From assembly GCA_026315105.1 (NCBI GenBank), contig CM048746.1, positions 564,337,940 through 564,401,939 of the forward strand: a stretch of 64,000 nt of DNA, read 5' to 3'. This DNA comes from Locusta migratoria (taxonomy: Eukaryota > Arthropoda > Insecta > Orthoptera > Acrididae). Each line of letters starts with the position of its first letter. The first letter of the stretch is position 1. Of the stretch, positions 55,114 to 64,000 are shown piece after piece. A model generated the notes under the pieces. The model was not told the origin of the DNA. It saw only the letters and a list, made by a program, of their open reading frames with translations, and searched no databases. A program made the position numbers and the translations under genes.

Positions 55114-57180
55114 ATTTTGCCATAATCTTAATTGAACCGCAAATATTACCGCTTTCGTCTTTAATGATAACGATATTTTCGACAAAGATATTAGGTGTAC
55201 CTAAGCACCTGAGTTCAATAATTACACCATTAATCATGTTCTGTTGTATCCACAGAATATAAAATTGATTAGTATTACATTATTACATTCACAGTCCAAA
55301 ATGGGAAAAAGTGAAAGAATTGAGTTGTCCTTGCACATTAAAAGCAATACAGACACGGTAAAATCCTACCTTTGAATATATTTTAATAGTTTATAACGAA
55401 ATATGGTTCGGAACGTAAAAACATATTGAACGGTACAAGTATTAAGTAATTACTGATATCACAGTTACCGGTGCTTGTTTTAAGAATTTTTAGGGGAAGT
55501 CTTAGTTTTAGCCGAGAAAACATAATGATCTTACAATTTTCGGTAATTATGTTGAGTCGCCTACACTTAAGATGATTTTCAACTTATATTCCATAATCGA
55601 GAGTGTGGGATTCATTGAAATAAGAGGTCAGTGACATATACTCTGTATATGCTTGACATTGCACCAGCCGAGGAGAGATGTGCTGTAAGCTACTGACAAA
55701 ACAGCTGCCCTGAGTTTAATTCCGTGACCGGTTACGACATTCGTTATTTTTCATCTTCTGTACATTCATTTGTGTACTGATCAGTCCTCTGTACGTTGCA
55801 CAAGTGACAACTGAGAAATGTAGAATCTGTAATGAAATTAAAAAAAAAAAACCCTTATTAAACATTGTAGACATCTCTGAGTACTTAAAAGAAGAGAAAA
55901 ACTACAGCAAAGTTTCAATTTTGACGACCAATCATTACTGCTCCGCTTTTTCTACAAATTCCAACATTCGAGAATGGATTCCATACTACTATTACATGTG
56001 AGAGGAAGATCTTTGTTGTCTTCTTTTGCGCAATCACGCTACAAATTAGAGTTTCCCAGTCATTATTTAAGGTTCGAATAATTAAGATTCAGTCAGTACA
56101 GGGAGGCAATAATTTAACTATTTTAGATAATATCAGCACGTTTCTTAAATGGTTAATGTTACGACGTTCAAACTACACGAGAAGCCATGGAGCATGGTGA
56201 TAATTAGTTCGCTCCTACGCATGTGAATACTGTATGGTTTAGTAACCAAGCCTACGTTCATTTCGATGGGTTCGTTAATCAGCAATATTAGAGCATTCGG
56301 GGGTGTATATAAAATGCAAGGTGTACAGCAATAACCCCAAAACCACTGCTAAGCCGAAACAGCCATTTAGAGAGTCATCGAGAGCATCAATGGTCCGACA
56401 CTTCAGTGGGCCACGCAGAAATTCGTCTCTGCCACATCATGCCCATGGAAGGCAGGTATATCGAACATAATGTAACCTAAACCCTTATATATGTAGTGAC
56501 GTTTATATATTGGATATAGTGTGTGCACGCAGTAGTTTGTAACTAATTTACGTTTCGTTTCATACAGGTCAATAATTGTCACCCTGTAAATGCATGTGTG
56601 GCTCTAGAATAGTTCAATTTCTGCATTTTTAAAATTAACCTAAATTTTCCCATACTCTAGTCTATGTGTTTCGAAAATTCTTATTTGACTTTAGTTCGAA
56701 TATGTACCGATCATTTCCTTTCAGGCGTGTACATTACTAGTCGAATCAACTACTTTTTTGAGATTCTTCAGAATTAAACGCACCATTTAGAAATTCGAAA
56801 TCTAATCACCAAAAACATCCGCAAAATGGGTACATTAACTATATAGCAAACATATGCCATCACTTATTTCTTCAAAAAGGGAGCAATTACAAAATTGTTT
56901 GGCGCTGATAATAATATCGACTAACGTTGCTGATTAGTGTTGTATTGTCGACGAAATTAAACTGGAGTATCGTAATTTGAAACTTCCGCGCTGAGATACT
57001 GTGGTCCATGCGTAAGATTTTCCCCTGACGTTTCTCCTTCGACTGCGAAAGGCATACTCGGAGGTGAAGCGGCAAACTGCAAGGGAACTCTTTTTTTTCC
57101 TTTATTGTATTTTTGAAGCAAACTGTGTGAAACAGTTGGCAGGCTGGCAGCAGCTGCGGTGGCTGCTCTTCAGCCATGTG
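55114..57180. other. Intron interior, no gene recognised
   Basis: The longest stretch of the intron without an identified repeat. AT-rich; frames up to about 96 residues (56887-57177, minus) have no recognisable domain. Confidence 0.5.
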
Positions 57181-59164
57181 ACATACATGTTAAGACAATA
57201 AAAAACAATGTATAAAAAGAGGAATAAAATTGCGGAAAGTAAAAACAATTTACACACTGAGTTTTTGATGGATTAAAACGTACATGGACAAACGGGACTA
57301 ACATATATCAGGGAACGAGAACAGACGAGTAGTAATAAGAAACACACACAGTCAGTAAAAACAGTTGGCCATGGCGACGATTTAAAAGTACATTGCAGAA
57401 TGACTAAGGACAAAAACACGAAGACACTGGACGGTGCACAGAATAAAACTTGGGGACGGCAATTACGGGGGCACTGATTAAAAACACACGACACTGGATA
57501 CACGGCACTGTACGCGTTGGTAAAAAGTCTAGACGCTCCTGCGGGGGGTGGGTAGGGGGATGGAGGGAGGGGAGGTGGGACAGGGATGGGGGAAGCGCGG
57601 GGGAGAGGGAAGGGGAGGGAAGAGAGAGAAAGGAGGGGAGAGAAGGATTGACGAGACTCTGGGCATGGGAGAGGGGTAGCCAAGCGGGTGGGAAGGAAAG
57701 AAATGTTCAAATGTTTGTTAAGCTAATGGGACTTAACTACGGGGTCATCAATCCCTAAACTTACAAACTACTTATGAACTACTTACGAACTAGGACTGCA
57801 CAAATATCCATGCCCGAGGGGGGATTCGAACCCCCGACCGTAGTGGCCGTGCTGACCGTGACTGGAAGGAAAGAGACGGGAGAGAAGGGAGGGGTGCTGA
57901 TGCTACGGGGAAGGGATCAGAGTTGGTAGGAGGGGTAGATATCGGGACGAAGTTCGGTATCCGGTAGAGGAAGGGTGCGGAAATTGCCCTGGGAGAGGAT
58001 ACGGAGCGTATGTAGGTGAAGGCCAGGAGGAACGGTTTGGCGGAGGCGTGGCGGAGGCCCGGGATTGGTGAGAATAGGGTAAACCAGAGGGTTTCGGGAC
58101 TCGATTCTGCGGGATGTGTATAGGAGTCGGAGATGTTCGAGGTGCTGTAGGAGAGTAGGGAAGGGGATTAGGTCATAGAGGATCCGCGTGGGGGAAGGGA
58201 GTCTGATACGGTATGCGAGGTGGAGGGTGTGGCGTTCTAGGATCTGGAGGGATTAGTAGAAAGTAGGAGGGGCTGAAATCCAGGTGGGGTGGAAGGAACA
58301 AAGGACGGGGCGCATGATTGATTTATAGGTGTGAAGGACAGTGGAAGGGTTGAGGCCCCACGTCCGGCCGGTAAGGAGTTTGAGGAGGTTGAGGCGGGAC
58401 AGAGCTTTCTCACGGAGGGATTTGAGGTATGGAGTCCAGGACAGTTGGCGGTCAAGGGTAAGGCCAAGGTATTTTAGGGTGGGGGTGTGGCGGATTGGGC
58501 GGTTGTGGAGGGTAAGATAGATATCGTGGAGACGGAAGGAGCGGGTAATACGACCTATGACTATTGCCTCGGATTTTCTGGATTGACGGATAGCAGCCAC
58601 CAGTTACACCATGAGGCGAACTCGGTGAGGTGGCACTGGATCAAAACCTGGGAACGGGCAAGGGAGGGGGCGAGGGCCAGGAAGGCGGTGTCGTCAGCAT
58701 ATTGGTGGAGATAGACGGGAGGTTTGGGTTGAGGCATGTCGGCAGTGTAGAGGAGATAGAGGAGGGGAGAGAGGACTGAGCCCTGGGGCACCCCAGCGGA
58801 GGGGTAGAACATACGGGAGTTGGAGTTGCAGACAGTGACATAGGAGGGGTGGGGGGTAAGGAAGGAAGCGATGAGGCGGACATAATTAATGGGAAGGGCG
58901 TAGAACAGGATCTTGAAGAGGAGACCGGAATGCCATACACGGTCGTAGGCTTTTTTGGTGTCGAGGGATACAAAAATTGCGGAGCGAAGGGAATTGAGTT
59001 GGACGGAGAGGAGATGAGTCAGGCGAAGGAGATGGTCGTCGGCAGAGAAAGAGCCACATTGGGAGAGGGGGAGAAACTGGTGGCGGTGGAGGTGCTGGTG
59101 GATTCGACGGGATAGGATGGTTTCCAGGACCTTGTTGAACACGGAGGTAAGACTGATGACACAA
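57181..59164 (-). mobile_element. Jockey-like LINE, 5'-truncated
   Basis: GC- and purine-rich compared with the surrounding intron. On the minus strand the reverse transcriptase starts at about 59160 (VFNKVLETILSRRIHQHL) and runs through SLDTKKAYDRVWHSGLLFKI, AGVPQGSVLSPLLYLLYTAD and the catalytic YADD at 58690-58701. After a frameshift near 58600 it continues with the thumb region IRHTPTLKYLGLTLDRQLSW and STVLHTYKSIMRPVL. The 3' part (57280-58240) is proline/serine-rich and partly untranslated. A SINE is nested at 57691-57873. The 3' boundary near 57181-57273 is approximate. Confidence 0.88.
57691..57873 (-). mobile_element. tRNA-derived SINE, type A, 5'-truncated, nested in LINE
   Basis: Body 57702-57863, flanked by GGAAGGAAAG at 57691-57700 and 57864-57873. 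The head is lost after GGTCAGCACGGCCACTACGG. Confidence 0.93.
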
Positions 59165-59496
59165 ACAGAATATTACTCACAGTTTGCTACAACTTACTGT
59201 ACGAAATCAAATATCACCTTTGTCCTAAAAATAATTTATCTCCTTCGAATAATCGGTTTTGATAATATTATATGAATATTTTAAGTTCATATAAAATGAA
59301 CGACAAAATGAAGAGATATATGTCAATAGCGCCATTAAATCATAATATTTATGCAACGAAATAGGCTTTGTTACATCTGAAAGATGGTTAAAATATGGAA
59401 AATTAAATCCAGATCTGCGGAACCCGCTAAAGGCAGCATGTGTGTTGTCGCCTTCAAAAGGTGTTTTGAAATACAGATTTTCCATGCTTCGCTATT

Positions 59497-59499
<3 letters not shown>

Positions 59500-59528
<29 letters not shown>
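59500..59528. repeat. Poly-T tract
   Basis: About 27 T residues; no SINE body adjoins it. Confidence 0.9.
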
Positions 59529-59533
<5 letters not shown>

Positions 59534-59699
59534 TATACTGGGAAGTGAAATTCGCGCACTCTGGTTTCGCAGCGTGATTCCTTCCATCAAGATGAAAGGA
59601 AAAAAGTTTCTCGATTGCTACTTTTGCGCCGCTCATGTAATAAATCTACAGCATTCCGTATGACGACACAATTTATGATTTATACACTACAAATTGTAT

Positions 59700-59840
59700 T
59701 TTCGGGGAATTTTACAGACAGTATACAAACGTACAGGTGAATGTATCTTCGACATTGTATGAGAGTACGACAGGTAGTTCATGAGAAATGAGGACATAAA
59801 CAGTAACTTTCATGCAAAACAGCCACATCATGTATCGGGT
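59700..59840 (-). repeat. Dispersed repeat, inverted copy
   Basis: Complement of the block at about 13510-13615: ACAGTATACAAACGTACAGG, TGAATGTATCTTCGACATTG, GTACGACAGGTAGTTCATGA and GGACATAAACAGTAACTTTC. No coding frame. Confidence 0.65.
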
Positions 59841-60529
59841 TTTAGTCTACTACTTCTTTATTGCTAACTGTATACGCAGCAGATTTTACCGACATACTGG
59901 ACTTATACAAATTAATATATATCTGCAAAATTATATACTTGTACCTCATATAATTCAATAAATATGAGTTCCCATATAATGCGATGGGTAAAAACCTGTC
60001 ACATCATGCACCACGTTTTAATAAATTTCATATTTACTGCTAAGACACTCATGTATTCCAGTCAGCTTAAGGAAATTCCTCAAACATGACAGTGCTGCTG
60101 ACAACTTTGAACCAACTTTGAAGTGCAAAGCACACCCAGCTGTAGGCGAAAACATTAGACTTCTATACAGCTACCGGGAAAGTAAGAGTATGAAACAGTG
60201 TACCACCAACGAATACTCATTATTTACGGTATATCTGTCTTTTAATTTCAAGAGAATTCAGTGAGACTTTATTTTTCCAATACGATTAATGACAGAGCTA
60301 TCTATTATATAATACGGAGTGGATTTTGACATCTCCATGCTTCTATGTTACTTCCTCAGGAGTGGGCTTACCAAAGAATTTATTCATATTAGACCCGGGA
60401 CAAGAAACAAGAAATATTGTTTATAGTAAAGTATTGAATTAAATGAATTTATGTAAGATACGCATTATTTTTATAATGATTACTACCTTTCTTTGTTTGG
60501 ATACTGCAATATTATAATTAGCTGGAAAC

Positions 60530-60730
60530 CGAGTCATGCACGTGCATTTAATTCAAGGCTTGAGTTAGCACGTCCGCTCTCCCTTCTCTCTGTGTACATG
60601 ACTTTTTTCAAACGCATGTTACATTTATGGCAGAATATATAAGAAATAATGCTGTCTTCGATAATGTACAAGATTCTAAGAAATGTAAAAAAGAATATCC
60701 AGATGGTGTGGTACAAGATGAACATAACAT
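60530..60730 (+). repeat. Dispersed repeat, direct copy
   Basis: Matches 13180-13320: CTTGAGTTAGCACGTCCGCT, CATGTTACATTTATGGCAGA and AATATATAAGAAATAATGCT. The region between this and the copy at 59700 (59841-60529) holds no recognised gene. Confidence 0.6.
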
Positions 60731-60792
60731 GGACTTGTTATTATTTTACAGCGTAATAGCATTTGACTTATGATGTACTGCGCTATATCTAT

Positions 60793-60990
60793 GCCGCGGT
60801 GAGTAGCCGAGCGGTCAAAATCGTCTCGTTGCGGAGCGCGCGGTTGCTCGCCGTGGAGGTTCGAGTCCTCCCTGGGGTATGGGTTTGTGTGTTTGTCCTT
60901 AGGTTAGTTTACCTAGGTTTAAGTAGTTTGTAAGCTATGGGCTGATGACCATGTAGTTTGGTCCGATAGATCTACAAACATTTGAACATT
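60793..60990 (+). mobile_element. tRNA-derived SINE, type B
   Basis: GCCGCGGTGAGTAGCCGAGC head, box B GAGGTTCGAGTCCTCC, tail ACAAACATTTGAACATTTT. It lies about 180 bp upstream of the putative splice acceptor. Only a 6-bp flanking repeat (ATCTAT) is visible. Confidence 0.92.
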
Positions 60991-61168
60991 TTGATCTATC
61001 TTTGGTAGAGGAGATGAAACCAATCTGACTCTGGCAATACACACATTTTGGCCATAAATGACGTTAGTGTCCTATACCTCTGGACCACGGGCATGGAGAT
61101 GTAGATATTAACCATGAGAAGCCATTTACGTGAATGCTACATGCTTGTGCTTGCTGGTGCTCCCGCAG

Positions 61169-64000
61169 GTATGGACTGCGTCACTGTGGGCGCCGGGTGG
61201 CAGTTTGCCCGCGGGCTCGGTGACCCCGGCGCTGGAGTACGGCCCCCCGGGCCTGGTGGCGGGCCGACCGCTGGGGGCGGTGCCCGGTGCCGCCCCCGCC
61301 CCCGGCCCCGCCCCCTCGGCCGCCGGCCCTGGGGCGCCGCCCACACTCGGCGTCGGCGTGGTACCCGCGCCACCGCCGGCCTTCGCCCCCCTGCCTGCAC
61401 CGGCACCGTCTGCAGTCAACCGACCCTCGCGTCCAGTCCTTCCCAGTGTGGGTAAGCCGCCGCAGGCGCCCATGGCGCAACCTCCGGGAGGCAGGCAGCC
61501 GGGCGTTCCACAACTGCCTGCAGCTCCACCTTTCCCTACAAATTTCGTCTCCAAACCTGGAGTTACAGGAGGGCCTAAACCTTCAAATCTCCCATCTGGT
61601 GTTGCCCATAAGCCGCCACAACCACCACCACCCCCACCTTTTCCTAAAATACCATCAAGTAATTTGTCGCCACCTGTAACGTTTCTACCATCACCCGCAC
61701 CTCTGCCAATGCCTTTTGAATTAACACCATCGCCTGTTAAAGGAAATCAATTGAAGCCTCCAGCAGGTGGCTTCATTGTGAAGCTCCCTAATATACCACC
61801 ATCACCATCCCAACATGGTCGTCCTCCTTCTCCACCACTTCCATCTAAACCTTCCCAACTTCCTTCACCACCATCACCACCACTGCCACCAACACCAACA
61901 CCATCACCACCACCACCACAGCTTCTACCTCAACTTTCACAACTGCCTTCACCACCACCTGCACCACCCCCACCACCACCACCACCACAACTTCCACCTC
62001 AACCTCACGTACTTCCTTCACCTGCACCACCACCACCACCACCACCACCGCCGCCACCACCACAACTTCCACCTCAACCTCACCTACTACCTTCACCTGC
62101 AGCACCCCCACCACCACCACCACCACCACCGCCACCACCACCACCACAACTTCCACCTCAACCTCACTTACTTCCTTCACCTGCACCACCACCACCACCA
62201 CCACCACCACCACCACCGCCAACACCACAACTTCCACCTCAACCTCACCTACTACCTTCACCTGCAGCTTCCCCACCACCACCACCACCACCACCACCGC
62301 CGCCGCCACCACCACCACCACCACCACCACCACCACCACCACCACAACTTCCACCTCAATCTCACTTACTTCCTTCACCTGCACCACCATCACCACCACC
62401 ACCGCCACCACCACCACCACAACTTCCACCTCAACCTCACTTACTTCCTTCACCTGCAGCACCCCCACCCGCACCACCACCACCACCACCAGCACCAAAG
62501 CCATTTGTGTTTCCAAAAGCCCCTCTCTCTGGTGTGTCACCAAGCCCATCATTCAAACCATCTAGACCTTCACCACCAACTCCTCCTAAGCCATTCGAGC
62601 TACCGACAACACAATCATTGCCACCTACTGGTGCTCAAAAACCCATTGTTCCAATACCAGTTCCACCACAGCCATTTGAGCTACCAACGCAGCCTCATGT
62701 GCCTGGTGGCGCCATTTCACTTCCACCTACTACCCCATCTATCCAAATTCCCATACCTGCACCACCACCACCACCAAAGCCGTTTGAACTACCCCTTTCA
62801 CCACCTTCAAATGAAGTGGTTTCACCAGGGCGTAGACAGCCAAGTGGTCATCCACCATCTCCACCTCCACCACCACCACCTCCACCACCTCCTCCACCTC
62901 CACCTCCACCACCTTCTCCTCCTGCCCCAACTAGACCTCCCCTGCCATCTCCTCCAAAGCCATTCGAGCTGCCTACAACACAATCATTTCCGCCTACTAC
63001 TATAGATGTTAGGAAACCCAGTGCTCCAATACCAGCTCCACCACAGCCATTTGAGCTACCAATGGCCCATCGTGTCCCTGACAATACCATCCCACTTTCA
63101 CCTGTTATCCCATCTGTTCCAATACCTGCACCGCCGCCACCACCAAAGCCATTTGAACTACCTCTTCCAACACCCCCTTCTATTGCTCCAGCTGGTAAAC
63201 AATCAAGTGGTCCAATACCAACCCCACCAAAACTATTCTCACCTCTGTCACCTAATGTGATTGAAAAATTGCCTACTCCACCACCACCACCACCACCACC
63301 ACCACCACTACCTAAACTTGCACATCAAGCACCTCAACCTTCTCTATTTCCAGCTCCACCACCACCACCGCCGCCACCGCCGCCGCTGCCACCGCCAGCA
63401 CCATCATCTCAACTTCCAACTCAGGCATCTCAACCCTCTCTATTGCCAGCTCCACCACCCCCGCCGCCGCCACCACCACCACCACCACCACCTCCACTTC
63501 CACCTCAAGCACATCAACCTTCTCCATTAGCAGCTCCAACACTTCTACCACCACCACCACCACCACCACCTCCACCACCACCGCCGCCACCGCCACCGCC
63601 ACCACCACCACCACCACCACCTTTGCCAGCACCACCGCCACCACCACCACCACCACCACCACCACCCCAAATTCCAACTCAGGCATCTCAACCTTCACCA
63701 CCTTCAAATGCAGTAATTTCACCACAGAATAGACAGCCCAGTGGGCGTTCACCATCTCCACCTCCACCACCTCGTCCACCTCCACCTCCATCTCCACCAC
63801 CACCCCCACCACCACCACCATCACCTCAAGCACCTCAACCTTCTTCTCTGTTCATACCACCACCAACACACCAACTTTCTCCTCAACCTTTCACTCCATC
63901 AGCTCCTCCCCCACCTCCTCCTCCTCCACCACCACCACCAGCACTGCAACTGCCAACTACACGTCCATTACCATCTGCCCCAAAGCCATTTGAGGTACCT
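61169..64000 (+). CDS. Exon 2 of proline-rich modular secreted protein (partial, runs off the window)
   Basis: After the acceptor TGCTCCCGCAG (ending 61168) the frame GTA TGG ACT GCG is open for 944 codons to the window end. Joined to exon 1 it completes a signal peptide (VWTASLWA...) with cleavage expected somewhere in residues 15-26. The mature part begins with a GC-rich Ala/Gly/Pro region (about 61190-61470, e.g. PALEYGPPGLVAGRPLG). A Pro-rich region with KPP and MPFELT follows. Then come six QLPPQPHLLPSPA-type units separated by poly-Pro runs (61988-62490), and a modular zone with repeated [KQ]PFELP motifs (codons at 62588, 62669, 62777, 62957, 63044, 63146, and KPFEVP at 63983). Almost no Cys; low-complexity, extended-structure protein. 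A role in cuticle, extracellular matrix or a secreted material is plausible but not shown. I do not recognise a named family. Other frames over this region give poly-His or antisense poly-Val and are artefacts. Confidence 0.78.
61988..62490 (+). repeat. Six tandem QLPPQPH coding units with variable poly-proline spacers
   Basis: The block CAACTTCCACCTCAACCTCA (or close variants) starts at 61988, 62063, 62147, 62228, 62345 and 62420, all in the same frame. Unit lengths are 75, 84, 81, 117 and 75 bp; the length differences come from (CCA)n runs between LPSPA and the next QLPPQ. Frame is never broken. Confidence 0.93.
62588..63270 (+). repeat. Tandem duplication of a KPFELP-containing module
   Basis: Two copies offset by 369-375 bp: KPFELPTTQS at 62588 and 62957, QPFELP at 62669 and 63044, IPAPPPPPKPFELPL at 62762-62797 and 63131-63166. 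Each is followed by a basic-Gln-Ser-Gly element (RRQPSGH near 62833, GKQSSGP near 63196). A third partial echo is SPQNRQPSGR near 63720 and KPFEVP at 63983. Confidence 0.88.

Larger units (their letters stand above)
12017..61168 (+). other. Putative 49.2-kb first intron, filled with transposable elements
   Basis: Bounded by GTAAGT at 12017 and by ...TGCTCCCGCAG at 61168, both phase 0. It holds roughly 30 SINE copies, several LINE fragments and DNA transposons, listed separately, in both orientations. I find no other open frame between the boundaries that looks like a host exon. Confidence 0.62.

Noticed and set aside
56887..57177. 96-residue minus-strand frame with Cys and Lys
   Set aside because: No homology recognised, no promoter or splice context; consistent with chance.
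61126..61554. Antisense Gly/Ala/Pro-rich frames over the GC-rich start of exon 2
   Set aside because: GC-rich DNA has few stops in any frame; the sense frame is supported by phase, acceptor and signal peptide.
61815..63530. Long open frames rich in histidine (HHHH blocks) over the repeat exon
   Set aside because: They are the +1 frame of CCA-rich coding sequence. The proline frame is continuous from the splice acceptor to the window end and carries conserved non-repeat residues, whereas the His frame is broken by stops at 63005, 63260 and 63530.
61845..63833. Antisense poly-valine/glutamate frames
   Set aside because: Simple complement of the CCA/CCT repeats; no start context, no conserved motif.

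Overview
The window looks like a piece of a very large, repeat-rich insect genome. The best guess is an orthopteran (locust or grasshopper, perhaps Schistocerca). The guess rests on the dense tRNA-derived SINEs that read as class II tRNA heads followed by a body ending ACAAACATTTGAACATTTT, on the RTE-like and Jockey/CR1-like LINEs, and on the many Tc1/mariner copies. Nothing looks bacterial or viral-genomic, and I found no rRNA, true tRNA gene or CRISPR array.

The one host gene I can support is on the + strand and spans most of the window. A GC-rich core promoter (TATA box 11928-11935, initiator-like ACAGT near 11961) precedes a tiny first coding exon (11984-12016, 11 codons) that ends in a canonical GTAAGT donor. 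About 49 kb downstream an AG acceptor (61167-61168) opens a long exon that stays open to the window end (61169-64000, 944 codons). The two pieces join in phase 0 and together make a hydrophobic signal peptide followed by an extremely proline-rich, modular protein with recurring KPFELP motifs. The join is my inference; no transcript is available.

Layout: 1-5.7 kb holds LINE fragments, SINEs, a transposase remnant and a TIR element. 5728-11708 is a recently inserted Ty3/gypsy LTR retrotransposon with a 5-bp target duplication and nearly identical LTRs; its 3' LTR ends about 250 bp upstream of the predicted transcription start. 12-61 kb is the intron, packed with transposable elements in both orientations and often nested. 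They include a SINE in a Tc1 element (22.7-24.3 kb), a solo LTR in a mariner (24.9-25.7 kb), a Tc1 element in a LINE tail (45.6-48.6 kb), a SINE in a SINE (54.2-54.6 kb) and a SINE in a Jockey-like LINE (57.2-59.2 kb). 61.2-64 kb is the proline-rich exon.

SINE labels used below are mine. Type A has a head beginning GCCGGCCGCGGTGGCCGAGG. Type B has a head containing GTGGAGTAGCCGAGCGGTCT. A third head (type A') appears twice. All three share the same 3' body. Types C, D, E and F are unrelated tRNA-like families. No transposase or reverse transcriptase in the window looks fully intact; the closest is the C-terminal catalytic domain of a Tc1-like transposase at 46247-46915.
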